Assembly (NCBI GenBank): GCA_032622095.1
Contig: CP136061.1
Span: forward strand, 6,832,734-6,896,733
Reading direction: 5' to 3'
DNA from: Siphonodentalium dalli
Lineage: Eukaryota; Mollusca; Scaphopoda; Gadilida; Siphonodentaliidae
DNA length: 64,000 bases
Shown piece by piece: positions 11,615 to 22,204 of the stretch (the first letter of the stretch is position 1; each line of letters starts with the position of its first letter). The translations under genes and the position numbers were made by a program. A model generated the notes under the pieces. It was given only the letters and a program-made list of their open reading frames with translations. It made no database searches and was not told where the DNA came from.

Positions 11615-11902
11615 TTAAATATAGACTCTCTGCCCCATTATCTGAAACCCTCCTTTATCCATGTTTGGTTAGGTATATAAGAAAGTGAATTCTCCAGGAA
11701 AAGCAACAGTAACAAACTAATCCTTTGCTTTCTGGTCAACGCGTTTCAATTATTGTAAATCCTGGTTCAGGACTAAATGTGGTTTTCTAAAAAGTATGGA
11801 TTACCTCACCTTTATTAGTCCATGTGGGGAGAAGTTTTGTTGTGATTGGCTGTTACCATGGTTTAATTTGGGTCAGGTATGGGTGAGTGTGCTGTGCTGA
11901 TA
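11615..11902. other. Unique spacer
   Basis: No gene, RNA or repeat is recognised. Confidence 0.5.
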
Positions 11903-12556
11903 ATGGTTCTCATGTATGGTTCTCATGTGTGGGATGGTTCTCATATATGGTTCTCACAAATGGTTCTCATGTGGTTCTCATGTGTATGATGGTTCTCATG
12001 TGGTTCTCATATATGGTTCTCATATATGGTTCTCATATATGGTTCTCATGTGTATGATGGTTCTCATATATGGTTCTCATGTGTATGATGGTTCTCATAT
12101 ATGGTTCTCATGTGTAGGATGGTTCTCATATGTGGTTATCATGTATAGGATGGTTCTCATATATGGTTCTCATGTATGGGATGGTTCTTACATGGTTCTC
12201 GTGTGTGGGATGTATGGTTCTCATGTGTTTGATGGTTCTCATATGTAGGATGGTTCTCATATATGGTTCTCATGTGTGTGATGGTTCTTACATGGTTCTC
12301 ATGTGTATGATGGTTCTCATATGTGGTTATCATGTATAGGATGGTTCTCATATATGGTTCTCATGTATGGGATGGTTCTTACATGGTTCTCGTGTGTGGG
12401 ATGTATGGTTCTCATGTGTTTGATGGTTCTCATATGTAGGATGGTTCTCATATATGGTCCTCATGTGTGGGATGGTTCTTACATGGTTCTCGTGTGTGGG
12501 ATGTATGGTTCTCATGTGTGGGATGGTTCTCATATGGTTCTCATAAATGGTTCTGG
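11903..12556. repeat. Degenerate minisatellite, GGTTCTCAT-based
   Basis: Units of roughly 14-30 bp are built on GGTTCTCATATAT and GGTTCTCATGTGTGGGAT. A higher-order block of 191 bp is repeated once (12127 onward and 12318 onward). Stop-free frames on both strands are by-products of the repeat. Confidence 0.95.
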
Positions 12557-12592
12557 TCCCTATACACATGTATATGATATTATCAGTATGGG

Positions 12593-12937
12593 ACCTACCT
12601 GCCTCTCATTCGATGTGACATCGAATGGATTATTTTCCCCCACATTTATCAGACCGTGGCCTGATTTTGATTCATATAACATGTTGATGAATGTAAGCCT
12701 TGAAATAGGGTGTCTGTCATTTGCAGAAAGAGGGTGAATTTAGTGATGCTACCCCGCATAGCGGGCTAGCATCACCAAATTGACCCTCTGGGGACCTCAT
12801 TCTGCAAATGACAGACACCCTATTTCAAGGCTTGCCTACCTGCCTCTCATTCGATGTGACATCGAATGGATTATTTTCCCCCACAATTATCAGACCGTGG
12901 CCACATTTTGATTCATATAACATGTTGATGAATGCTT
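12593..12937. repeat. About 100-bp segment duplicated around a B element
   Basis: A segment from CCTACCTGCCTCTCATTCG to CATGTTGATGAATG occurs at about 12593-12693 and 12835-12937. A third, partial copy (TTTTGATTCATATAACATG) lies at about 13180-13216. Copies one and three are each followed directly by a B element; copy two is not. Confidence 0.85.
12694..12834. mobile_element. Family B element, short single-palindrome form
   Basis: TAAGCCTTGAAATAGGG and its complement bound one palindrome. The first end base is T instead of C, and the left arm lost about 12 bp (AGAAAGAGGG). No TSD is visible because the flanks are a duplicated segment. Confidence 0.9.
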
Positions 12938-13179
12938 TCAGCGGAAACTTGAATGATTTAAAGTTATTTTTTTCACACCGGTAAATGATGCTTGTAAAGT
13001 AGGTTAGTAATGAATGTAGAACCGGGTAATCTTACCTGTAATGACTCATTCTACTCAAATTTTAATAAAAAAGACATTAACTGTCTGTACCCACCGAGAT
13101 ATACTCCCTCTCTTCATCCATAAAGACCACACTCAGTACAGTAAGTGTCTTAGGCCAACATAGATAACATGCTTGACTG
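12938..13179. other. Unique spacer
   Basis: Nothing recognised. Confidence 0.5.
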
Positions 13180-13216
13180 TGGCCAGATTTTGATTCATAT
13201 AACATGTTGATGAATG

Positions 13217-13652
13217 CAAGCCTTGAAATAGGTTGTCTGTCATTTGCAGAATGAGGTCCACAGAGGGTGAATTTAGTGATGCTATCTCCCATAGCAGGAT
13301 AGCATCACCAAATTCATTCTGCTTAGGCCTTATCTTCTATGGGAGACATTGACTCAGATTTGAAGTTCCCAAATGGTACACCCATTGGCAACCTCGATTA
13401 TACAATGTGTCATGCTAATTTGGGGATAGAGAGAAACTAAACTAAAAAAGAAATAGAATCTATGTGAAGAAGTTTCTATAGAAAATTGATAATAAAGAAA
13501 CTTTCCAGAGAAGATGAGGCCTAAGCAGATTGAGGTCCCCAGAGGGTGAATTTAACGAAGCTAGCCTGCTATGCAGGATATATGTAGCTTCACAAAATTC
13601 ACCATCTGAGGACCTCATTCTGCAAATTACAGGCACACTAAACTCAGGCTTG
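13217..13652. mobile_element. Family B element, long form
   Basis: Two palindromes (about 13239-13330 and 13525-13630) flank the core variant containing GAAACTAAACTAAAAAAG and GAGAAGATGAGGCC. The ends differ: the left is CAAGCCTTGAAATAGG and the right is the complement of CAAGCCTGAGTTTAGTG. With no matching TSD, the copy may be a recombinant of two subfamilies. Confidence 0.85.
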
Positions 13653-13701
13653 TTTCCAATTTGCCTATACCTGCCTGGAAAAATGTTGTTGACATGCGAA
13701 C

Positions 13702-13995
13702 TACAGTAATGCCCTAAATAATTGACTCCTTAACAACAGCAGAATTATGGGTAACTGTTCAGGATTTAGTCGGAAATATGGCTTGTTGCCATTCATCGGA
13801 AAGCTCTCACTGAGACCTTCCGATGAATGGCAACAAGCCATATTTCACTGAGAGCTTTCCAATGAATGGCAACAAGCCATATTTCACTGAGAGCTTTCCA
13901 ATGTATGGCAACAAGCCATATTTCCGACTAAATCCTGAAAAGTTACCCATAATTCTGCTGTGTTTAAGGAGTTGATTACTTAGGGCATTACTGTA
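13702..13995. mobile_element. Family A foldback MITE, copy 3 (right arm amplified)
   Basis: The ends TACAGTAATGCC and GGCATTACTGTA are present. The inner part of the right arm (CAACAAGCCATATTTC, GAGAGCTTTCC) is present three times in tandem. Confidence 0.92.
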
Positions 13996-14004
13996 TGTAT
14001 GTGT

Positions 14005-14310
14005 GTTGTAGACTCGAAAACTGCTCGACCGATCCGACTTGAATTTGGTATGGATGCCTACTTTGATCCCGGGAACAATATGGGCTGGTCCAGTTTAATG
14101 TGTGACCGTGTCCTTGACCTTGACCTCGCTTATATATGCTCATATAAGCATGTTTTTGGACCTCGACCATTCTTACTCAAATTTGGTATGTAGGCCTACT
14201 TTGATCCAGGGAACAATATGGGCAGATCCAATTTCACGTCCGACCATGTCCTTGACCTTGACATCGCTCATATATCCTCATGTTTCTGGACCGATCGAAC
14301 AATAGTTTGT
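14005..14310. repeat. Two-unit tandem repeat, about 140 bp, GAATTTGGTATG type
   Basis: Two units share ATTTGGTATG, CCTACTTTGATCC, GGGAACAATATGGGC and TGTCCTTGACCTTGAC. The GA(A)ATTTGGTATG core resembles the tandem units at 25010-25340 and 63600-64000. Open frames here are short. Confidence 0.8.
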
Positions 14311-14320
14311 CCAGATGATG

Positions 14321-14430
14321 TACAGTAATGCCCTAAGTAATCGACTCTTTAACTATAGCAGAATTATGGGTAACTTTTCAGGATTTAGTCGGAAATATGG
14401 CTTGTTGCCATTCATCGGAAAGCTCTCGGG
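14321..14430. mobile_element. Family A MITE, left half only (copy 4)
   Basis: The left arm from TACAGTAATGCCC to GAAAGCTCTCGGGG is intact and stops at the hairpin centre. A fragment of B core follows directly. Confidence 0.9.
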
Positions 14431-14435
14431 GATTG

Positions 14436-14600
14436 AAGATTCCCCAGTTGAAGTTGGTGATGTTCACCCATTAGTCACCTCAATTATGCATTTTATCTTT
14501 TGCAAATTAGGGGATATAGAAACTGAAAAGAAGGGGGAAAGTATTTAAAAACAAGGTTATAATTTGAAACTATAGATACATGTGCTTCCAAGGAGATGAG
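14436..14600. mobile_element. Family B core fragment, paralogue of 35763-38510
   Basis: It contains CCCCAGTTGAAGTTGGTGAT, CTTTTGCAAATTAGGGG and GGTTATAATTTGAAAC. The same core and the same following DNA, up to an A element, recur at 35763-38752. There a 2.57-kb transposon interrupts GGTTATAATT|TTTGAAAC. This copy is therefore the empty site for that insertion. Confidence 0.92.
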
Positions 14601-14655
14601 GCCTTATTTTTGGTAAATAAATATGTTTAAACCAGTAGGCGATTCAAAGTGATAC

Positions 14656-14848
14656 TACTGTAATGCCCTAAATAATAAACTCCTTAACCACAGCAGAATT
14701 ATTGGCAACTTGTCAGGATTTAGTCGGAAATATGGCTCAGTGAGAGCTTTCCGATGAATGGCAACAAGCCATATTTCCGACTATATCCTGAGAAGTTACC
14801 CATAATTCTGCTATAGTTAAAGAGTCGATTACTTAGGGCATTACTGTA
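14656..14848. mobile_element. Family A foldback MITE, copy 5 (internal deletion)
   Basis: The left end is altered to TACTGTAATGCCC; the right end is GGCATTACTGTA. The inner left arm is lost (AATATGGCTCAGTGAGAGC). The same deletion occurs at 38560-38752, confirming shared descent of the two loci. Confidence 0.92.
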
Positions 14849-15088
14849 TATTCTGACCTGAGATGGAGGTGATCACAAAGAAATCCCTAAACAGCCCGGA
14901 TGAAGTCGTTCACATCAGCTACATATTGTCTTATTTATTTTATATTAAAGAATAACGTATTTATATTAAAGAATAACGTATTTATATTAAAGAATAACGT
15001 ATTTATATTAAAGAATGATGTTGTGTTCTGTTTTGATACACAGTTTGTTGAAATACTTGCATTGAACAAGCCACAGCAGAGTGTTACA
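14849..15088. repeat. Spacer with a 20-bp minisatellite
   Basis: About four units of TTATATTAAAGAATAACGTA lie at about 14939-15017. The rest is unique. Confidence 0.85.
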
Positions 15089-15190
15089 TACAGTAATGCC
15101 ATAAATAATCGACTCCTTAACCACAGCAGACTTGTGGGTATTTAGTAGGAAATATGGCTTGTTGCCATTCATCAGAAAGCTCTCAGTGAG
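15089..15190. mobile_element. Family A MITE, left half only (copy 6)
   Basis: It starts TACAGTAATGCCATAAATAA and ends at the hairpin centre (AAAGCTCTCAGTGAG). Part of the arm is deleted (GTGGGTATTTAGTAGG). No right arm follows. Confidence 0.9.
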
Positions 15191-15700
15191 TTTGCGTTAG
15201 TTTATTGCCGATAGTTGTGTCCCGAATCGAGAAGTAAATATTTACAATTGCGCGTAGTTCAAACGTTGTTTTCTATGGAGTTGTACCGTCGTTTTGTTTG
15301 AAATTTTCAGCAATGCTAGTAGAATGCTACACTCTTCCAGTTGGCATATCACCTGAGTACTAACTTATCAGTTTCACGCAATCAGGCATGTCCATAATTG
15401 TCTTCAAACTATTCATGAAAACTTAATTGCTACCTGCTTACCTGGATCAACAAATGAGAAAGAAATAAGTATTTTTATTTGGCCTCATTGTATAGAATGT
15501 TGAGAGGATCTTAACTGTTCCCAGCCATGGTTATGTACGTATTCTTAAATCTCAGACAAGCTTCAAATGAGCTCTGATGTCCTTGTGCTGCTATGAGTCA
15601 GAGTGTTAAAGGTACATTCAGGGGGGGGGGGGGGGGGGGTCAACTTGTTAAATGATAATAATTAAAGTTAGGTGAAACACTCTGGCAGGATGATCAAATA
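15191..15700. repeat. Dispersed repeat X, copy 1
   Basis: A diverged repeat with GTCCCGAATCGAGA, GTAAATATTTACAATTG and TTTTCTATGGAGT. Copy 2 is at about 15812-16790 and a reverse copy at about 48650-48830. It includes a run of 19 G at 15621-15639. No coding capacity is seen; the origin is unknown. Confidence 0.75.
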
Positions 15701-15977
15701 CAAATTGAGAATATATAATCCTGTTCAAAGTTGTTATTTATTATGAATGTTAATCCAAATTGACGATACACACCGTCATTCTGATATATTAATTAAATGC
15801 ACTGACTCTCGATGGTGAAATCAATTGTGTTATCGCTGATAGTTGCGTCCCGAATCGAGATGTAAATATTTACAGTTGGGCGTGGTTCAGATGATGTTTT
15901 CTATGGAGTGGTATAATCGATTTTCAGTGATGTTAGTAAAATTCTACATTCGCCATGGCATAGCACCTGAGTATTAA

Positions 15978-16201
15978 CCCTTTGAGTGCCAGGTCGATAT
16001 TTGTATCAACCCATATACCCTGTGCCAATGCATTCTCTTATATATGCGAGTCGACCATAGGTCACCTCGCATATATAAGAGAATGCATTGGCCTAACAAT
16101 TTTTTTTTTTTTTACAATTTTAATAATTTATTCTTATATTCTTTAACAGACTTATTTTGTAGGTTTAGGGCTGATGAGATCGGCCCCTGGCACTCAAAGG
16201 G
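15978..16201. mobile_element. Family E TTAA element, short form (copy 3)
   Basis: A 224-bp element with CCCTTTGAGTGCCAGGTC and CCCCTGGCACTCAAAGGG ends. TTAA flanks it at 15974-15977 and 16202-16205, and the shared hairpin is at about 16024-16091. Orientation is reversed relative to copies 1 and 2. The X copy-1 paralogue (GAGTACTAACTTATC, about 15355-15369) lacks the element. Confidence 0.9.
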
Positions 16202-16296
16202 TTAACTTATCAATTTCACGCGCCTGAACAAGTCCATGAAATATCTTTAACTACAAAATTACTATAAAACTTCCCGAGTAAAACTATCAGTAGTTC

Positions 16297-16446
16297 CTAG
16301 CATGAGTTTGGTGTGCCTGTCATTTGCAGAATAAGGTTCCCAGAGGGTGAATTTAGTGACTCTATCCCGCACAGTGGGCTAGCATCACAAAATTCACCCT
16401 CTAGGGACCTCATTCTGCAATGACAGGCACACTAAACTCAGGCTTT
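16297..16446. mobile_element. Family B element, short single-palindrome form
   Basis: Arms ATGAGTTTGGTGTGCCTGTC and GACAGGCACACTAAACTCAG flank one palindrome. The extreme left end is eroded and no TSD is visible. Confidence 0.85.
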
Positions 16447-16461
16447 GCATGCATGCTGCAA

Positions 16462-16612
16462 CCATGAGTCAAGAGTGTGATGTGAGCCATGAATCAAGAG
16501 TGTGATGTGAGCCATGAATCAAGAGTGTGATGTGAGCCATGAATCAAGAGTGTGATGTGAGCCATGAATCAAGAGTGTGATGTGAGCCATGAATCAAGAG
16601 TGTGATGTGAAC
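16462..16612. repeat. Minisatellite, 25-bp unit, about six copies
   Basis: The unit contains CCATGAATCAAGAGTGTGAT; copies are almost identical. It begins about 15 bp after a B element. Confidence 0.95.
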
Positions 16613-16791
16613 CAGTTGTTGCTTTTCGCTCATCAAATGCTGGACAGACTTAAAATTAGTTGAACTCGTTTCCTTGTGCTGGTTTGAGTCTGGCATGAGT
16701 CTGGCATGAGTGTTAAAGGTTTATTCAGAGTTTCAACTTGTTCAATGACAACAACTCTGGTGTTTCTACTCAAATTTGAATGTCGTACATG

Positions 16792-16942
16792 CAAGACTTG
16801 AAATAGGGTGTCTGTCATTTGCAGAATAAGGTCCCCAGAGGGTGAATTTATTGATGCTACCCCGCATAGCGGGCTAGGATCACCAAATTCACCCTCTGGG
16901 GACCTCATTCTGCATATGACAGACACCCTATTTCAAGTCTTG
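16792..16942. mobile_element. Family B element, short form with near-perfect TSD
   Basis: A 151-bp foldback bounded by CAAGACTTGAAATAGGG and its complement, with a compensating change in both arms. Flanks CGTACATG and TGTACATG match at 7 of 8 positions, as expected for an 8-bp hAT-type duplication. Confidence 0.93.
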
Positions 16943-16989
16943 TGTACATGTATAATCAAATTCACTCAGGGAATTCATACACCCAAGTA

Positions 16990-18475
16990 AGATTCAAGAT
17001 TCAATAAGATTTATTTCGTATTCAATATAATTATAATACATATATATCAACAGGACCCCACAAAAAGTATAACTTGTAAGGGCAGGGCCCTTATGCTTGT
17101 ATAATGATACAGTGTTATGTGTACGTATATTGGGTGAATATAGTGCGGGTGCGTATTTACAATGTGTGTATTATTGTATAGAGATGGGCAAGAAGGGGTG
17201 GGGGCATATGGTGGGGGGGGGGGTCGGGTTGTGAGATGGTGATTATAGTCATTTTTTTTTTAGTTGTTATGCTTTATCTGGTAGCCAATATGATTATCGT
17301 GATGTCTTTATGCTGAGACCTGCGCGATCGTCTTGCAATTTTCAATAATGTGGAGAATACCAGTATTTAAGGTGATCAATGAAATATGGGTGTGAATACT
17401 GCTTGATTTGGTTGAGGAATTGGTTAAGGTTATAGACAAGTTGATTATTTTTGCACTGTTGTTCAGATGAGTGACAAATAGTAACACATGGAGGAAAAGT
17501 GGCATAAATTTGTTTGGCCTGTTCCTGGGAGAGCTGGCCAGGAGAGGGAGGATTATACTATGAGAATAAAGAGAAGTTCATTAATTTCTGCCCCCTCTTC
17601 TGGACAGTCTCTGCCTTAAGGGACTGCTGGCTGGTATTGCTTTAGTATATATAATAGGGGAGAGAATACATACAAACTGGATTGTTATTTGATATTTGGG
17701 GTGTATTTATTAATGAAATGTGATTTTAGGTACTTATGATATTTGTCACTAGTTTCTACGCGAAGCTTACAGTCACATGGGAGTTCATTCCATAGACATC
17801 TGGCTCTGGTTGATATGACACTTCTTGCTTTTTTTGTTCTTCTGAATTCACAATACAGATTTGAATTTGCTTTGAACCGGGTATTGTGGTTATGGATATC
17901 ATGTATATTAGTAAATATTGAAGACAGCGATTTGGGGAGTTTCTTTTGATGGAAATCATGTAAAATTTTTATTAGTTGCATGTTTCCAATGTCATTCATC
18001 AATAGCAAATTGTGGTCCCTGCATATTTCTGCTTTTTTTTGCGTAAGATAGTGTGGCGATAGCTTTGTTTTGTATTTTTTCAAGATTTTCAAGGTTTTTC
18101 TTTGTTGTTGCACTCCATATGGCATTACAATATGTGAGATGTGGGATAATCAGTACAGAATAGATTGTTTTCATTGTATCTCTGGGTATGAAATCACTGA
18201 TTTTTCTCATGACTCCTAAATTTTTTGACAGTTTTTTAGTAATAGATTCCACTTGCATATTCCATGATAAATTTTCTTCAATAATAATTCCTAGGAATTT
18301 AGTGTTTTTAACTCTTTGTATCTGATTTTCATTGATCTTGAGCTCGGGTAGGACAGTTATTTTTTTGCATAGATCTGTATTCGTAAATATCATGTAATAA
18401 GTTTTTTCTAGGTTTAGAGATAGTTTATTAGCAAGAAACCATTTGCTCATTGTCTCCATTTCTCCATGTCATAAG
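16990..18475 (-). mobile_element. 5'-truncated non-LTR retrotransposon (CR1/Jockey-like LINE)
   Basis: Read on the minus strand, it carries the C-terminal part of a reverse transcriptase and a 3' untranslated region. The 3' end (AAATCTTATTGAATCTTGAA) has a TTGAATC-type tail, typical of CR1/L2-group LINEs. Truncation at about 18475 removes the endonuclease and the catalytic core of the polymerase, so it is a dead copy. It is the only retroelement here with recognisable coding sequence. Confidence 0.88.
17685..18459 (-). pseudogene. Reverse transcriptase C-terminal fragment, frameshifted
   Basis: The upstream frame (18459 to 17992) begins with the segment normally found just after the FADD catalytic box: WFLANKLSLNLEKT, then FLGIIIEENLSW, then a thumb-like region with LTYCNAIW. 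The downstream frame (18125 to 17685) continues with HNHNTRFKANSNLY and LWNELPC, the usual C-terminal block of CR1/Jockey-type proteins. The frames overlap, and homology passes from one to the other near the eight-base T run at about 18031-18040, so a slippage frameshift is likely. No catalytic residues remain. There is no internal promoter or start evidence. Confidence 0.88.
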
Positions 18476-18537
18476 TAGACTAGTTTCATCATTAATTACA
18501 ATTAACTACAAAATTACTGTAAAACTTCCTTAAGTAA

Positions 18538-18645
18538 AGCAAAATTAGGTCCTCAGAGGGTGAATTTTGGTGATAGTAGCCCACCATGCATGGTAGCATT
18601 ACTAAATTTACCCTCTGGGGGCCTCCTCATTCTGCAATTGTCTTA
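18538..18645. mobile_element. Family B palindrome fragment
   Basis: One degraded palindrome (AGGTCCTCAGAGGGTGAATT to TTTACCCTCTGGGGGCCTC) without the outer ends. Confidence 0.8.
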
Positions 18646-18646
18646 A

Positions 18647-18831
18647 CCCTTTCAGTGGCAAGTCCGATTTTTGTATCAACCCATATTTCTTTGATCATTT
18701 TTCAAATTGATTGATTATAATAATGTGATACATTGATGGAAAGAGCTCTAAGAGCTATTATAATCAATAAATTTGAAAAATGATCAAAGAAATATGGGTT
18801 GATACAAAAATCGGACTTGGCACTGAAAGTG
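18647..18831. mobile_element. Family E-type TTAA foldback with a different stem (copy 4)
   Basis: A 185-bp near-complete hairpin with ends CCCTTTCAGTGGCAAGTCCG and CGGACTTGGCACTGAAAGTG, flanked by TTAA at 18643-18646 and 18832-18835. It shares ends with family E, but the interior stem (TGATCATTTTTCAAATT) replaces the shared CCAATGCATT hairpin. Confidence 0.9.
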
Positions 18832-18835
18832 TTAA

Positions 18836-19313
18836 ATCATTGGTGACAAAAATGCACACCTGTAAATTTTAATTTGTAGCTGAAGGGTTGAATGTTTATT
18901 TTCTTCGCATCAACATTAAGGTTCAGTGACGATGCATGAATGAAATTGACTGATTTGTAGCAGTTGTTTAGCTCCAATGATTTCCGACAATATTCATAGT
19001 GTATTGGTGCACACTAGTAGCCGGGCACGGGGCTGAATAGATTATATCTGGAGGCGTTTGATTTTATGATGGTGGATAGTATTTTGTGAATGGGTATTAC
19101 ACATCAACGATAGTTTGTTAAAGCGGCTTAAATGTCCCTGGTTGGTACAGGGTACCGCAGCAGTACGTCATGTGTCAACCGTACAAGGCTCGAATGTAAC
19201 GAATGTATACGGGAGTGAGTTGTTTTCAATAAAAGCCAGTCGTTTCCTGGCACTGATTTTTTCGGTCAAACTTCGATTTCAACACCGTCGTTACAGCCAA
19301 ACTTACCATTTAA
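18836..19313. other. Unique spacer
   Basis: No repeat family or convincing gene. One 69-codon frame (19115-19324) runs into the next F element and has no supporting features. Confidence 0.5.
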
Positions 19314-19516
19314 CCATTCCATGACTGGAGTTTCAACAAATTTTTCGAAAACCTTGTGCCATGCATTCTCTTAGAAATGCAAGTCTCCCATAGGGAGCCT
19401 TGCATACATGTATACAAGAGAATACATTCGCCTAACAATATTTACCTTGACCTTTTAAGCCATATGCGAGGCTGCCTAAGGGAGGTTCTCACAGAGAATG
19501 CACTAGCACAGGATCT
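19314..19516. mobile_element. Family F TTAA element, reverse orientation, end missing
   Basis: It starts CCATTCCATGACTGGAG after TTAA (19310-19313). It has two degraded hairpins and ends GCACAGGATC just before the TTAA of the next F element, so the far terminal stretch is missing. Confidence 0.75.
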
Positions 19517-19520
19517 TTAA

Positions 19521-19612
19521 CCATTTCATGACGGGAGCTGCGCTGGTGCAGCATTAAAGATCCTGTGCCAGTGCATTCTCTTATATATGTGAGTGTCCCT
19601 ATAGTACCTATA
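19521..19612. mobile_element. Family F TTAA element, left part
   Basis: It begins CCATTTCATGACGGGAGCTG after TTAA (19517-19520), includes the internal GCAGCATTAA site and half a hairpin, and is cut by the satellite that follows. Confidence 0.8.
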
Positions 19613-20919
19613 GCGTTATAATTGATGTTGATGGCCGGGTAACACAGACACTATATGACTCATCAACCCCCCCCTCATTCCCCCACCCCCCACCCCCATT
19701 CCCCCCACCCCCTAACATGCATGAGATGGGTTAATCTTGGACATGCACGGATGATTGATGGGTGAATAGCTATACACTGTGTACCTATATCATTATGATT
19801 GATGGCCGGGTAACACAGACACTATATGACTCATCAACCCCCCTCATTCCCCCACCCCCCCCCCCCCCATCCCCCCACCCCCTAACATGCATGAGATGGG
19901 TTAATCTTGGACATGCACGGATGATTGATGGGTGAATAGCTATACACTGTGTACCTATAGCATTATGATTGATGGCCGGGTAACGCAGACACTATATGAC
20001 TCATCAACCCCCCTCATTCCCCCCCTCCCCCCACCCCCATCCCCATACCCCCTAACATGCATGAAAAGGGTTAATCTTGGACATGCACGGATGATTGATG
20101 GACCTGTGCACCTATAGCATTATGATTGATGGCCGGGTAACGCAGACACTATATGACTCATCAACCCCCCTCATTCCCCCCTCCCCCCACCCCCATCCCC
20201 ATACCCCCTAACATGCATGAAAAGGGTTAATCTTGGACATGCACGGATGATTGATGGACCTGTGCACCTATAGCATTATGATTGATGGCCGGGTAACGCA
20301 GACACTATATGACTCATCAACCCCCCTCATTCCCCCCTCCCCCCACCCCCCATCCCCATACCCCCTAACATGCATGAAAAGGGTTAATCTTGGACATGCA
20401 CGGATGATTGATGGACCTGTGCACCTATAGCATTATGATTGATGGCCGGGTAACGCAGACACTATATGACTCATCAACCCCCCTCATTCCCCCCTCCCCC
20501 CCACCCCCATCCCCATACCCCCTAACATGCATGAAAAGGGTTAATCTTGGACATGCACGGATGATTGATGGACCTGTGCACCTATAGCATTATGATCGAT
20601 GGCCGGGTAACGCAGACACTATATGACTCATCAACCCCCCCTCATCCCCCCCCCCCCCCCCCCCCACCCCCTAACATACAAGAGAAGGGTTAATCTTGGA
20701 CATGCACGGATGATTGATGGACCTGTGCACCTATAGCATTATGATCGATGGCCGGGTAACGCAGACACTATATGACTCATCAACCCCCCCTCATCCCCCC
20801 CCCCCACCCCCTAACATACAAGAGAAGGGTTAATCTTGGACATGCACGGATGATTGATGGACCTGTGCACCTATAGCATTATGATCGATGGCCGGGTAAC
20901 GCAGACACTATATGACTCA
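19612..20919. repeat. Satellite array with C-rich tracts, about 150-170 bp unit, nine copies
   Basis: Each unit contains GATGGCCGGGTAAC, CAGACACTATATGACTCATC, a C-rich tract of variable length, and TCTTGGACATGCACGGATG. The first two units are about 170 bp (with TGAATAGCTATACACTGTG); later units of about 155 bp lack that piece. The C tracts vary most between units. Confidence 0.95.
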
Positions 20920-21150
20920 TCCACCCGGGATTCTCATTACTGGTGTCTGTATCGATAGGTCTGCTGTAACCTGTTGCAGAACAAATTCATATTCGCGGAA
21001 TCAGGACTCCATGCAGCGAAACACTTCTGATAGCTCCCTCCCACTCAAGTGGTAATATTCAGAAAATAGCTCGTGGTTTCATACAAAAACCACAACCCTC
21101 TCGTGTCTGATTGCTGTTTTTGATCGATCATGATGTTAAGGTTATTGGAC
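20920..21150. other. Unique spacer
   Basis: Nothing recognised. Confidence 0.5.
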
Positions 21151-21158
21151 GCTCAGTG

Positions 21159-21583
21159 CAAGCCTGCAAATAGTGTGTCTGTCATTTGCAGAATGACGTG
21201 CCCAGAGGGGAATTTAGGGACGCTATCCCGCACAGCAGGCTAGCATCACCAAATTCACCCTCTGGGAACCTCATTCTGCTTAGGCCCTCAACTGCTATGG
21301 TAGACCTAGGATCAGATTGAAGTTCCCCAGTTGAAGTTGGTGATGTTCACCCGTTAGTCACCTCGATTATGCCATTTTTTCTGCTGCAAATTAGGGGATA
21401 AAGAAACTTCCCAGAAGGGAAAACTAAAAACAATGTTAATTTGATACTGTAGATACTTCCCAGAAGATGAGGCCTAAGCAGAATGAGGTCTCCAGAGGGT
21501 GAATTTGGTGATGCTAGCCCACTATGTGGGATAGCGTCACTAAATTCACCCTCTGGGGAAATCATTCTGCAAATGCAGGCTTG
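21159..21583. mobile_element. Family B element, long form with perfect 8-bp TSD
   Basis: A complete 425-bp element: left palindrome (about 21185-21280), core (about 21290-21470) and right palindrome (about 21478-21575). GCTCAGTG at 21151-21158 is repeated exactly at 21584-21591. It ends CAAGCCTGCAAATAG at the left and GCAGGCTTG at the right, with part of the right terminal arm deleted. This copy shows that the two-palindrome form moved as one unit. Confidence 0.96.
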
Positions 21584-21620
21584 GCTCAGTGCGTTCTTCA
21601 TTCATTCAGTGCATGTGCAA

Positions 21621-22042
21621 CAAGCCTGAGATTAGTGTGGACTATCATTTGCAGAATGAGGTCCCCAGAGGGTGAATTTAGCGGGCTAGCATCACTCAAT
21701 CATCCTCTGGGGAACTTATTCTGCTTTGGCCTCATCTTCTCTGGAAAATTTCTTTATTATAAATTTCTATAGAAACTTCTTCACATAGATTCTAATTCTT
21801 TTGTAGTTAGTTTCTCTATATCTCCAAATTGCATAATTAAGGTTCCCAATGGGTGTACATCACAATATCTCCATTTGGAAATTTCTATCTGAGTCTATGT
21901 CTCCCATAGCGGATGAGGTCATGCAGAATAAGGTTCCCAGAGGGTGAATTTAGTGATGCTAGCCCACTATGTGGAATAGCATCACTAAATTCACCCTCTG
22001 GGACGCATTTTGCAAATGACAGGCACACTAAACTCAGGCTTG
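21621..22042. mobile_element. Family B element, long form, second core variant
   Basis: The ends are CAAGCCTGAGATTAGTGTGG and the complement of CAAGCCTGAGTTTAGTGTGC. The left palindrome has a central deletion. The core reads TCTCTGGAAAATTTCTTTAT onward. No matching TSD. Confidence 0.9.
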
Positions 22043-22204
22043 CCTCTACCCCTACCCCCCTGAATCCTGAATACCAAATAAGATTGAGGGTTGAATCCTG
22101 CTGATGTATTAATGGTCATAATTTCAACATGTCAAGATGTATGATACTGAATTACATCAATAGATACCATTTTAGCAAAGAAACAATCAAATTTTGAGCT
22201 TAGA
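22043..22204. other. Unique spacer
   Basis: Nothing recognised. Confidence 0.5.

Larger units (their letters stand above)
15812..16790. repeat. Dispersed repeat X, copy 2, with later insertions
   Basis: It matches copy 1 from GTTGCGTCCCGAATCGAGAT through TTAAAGGTTTATTCAG. It is interrupted by an E element (15978-16201), a B element (about 16297-16446) and a 25-bp minisatellite (16462-16612). Copy 1 has none of these, so all three are younger than the X duplication. Confidence 0.75.

Noticed and set aside
11916-12737. Open frames of 60-144 codons in the GGTTCTCAT minisatellite
   Set aside because: Both strands are open because of the repeat composition; the peptides are simple repeats of the unit.
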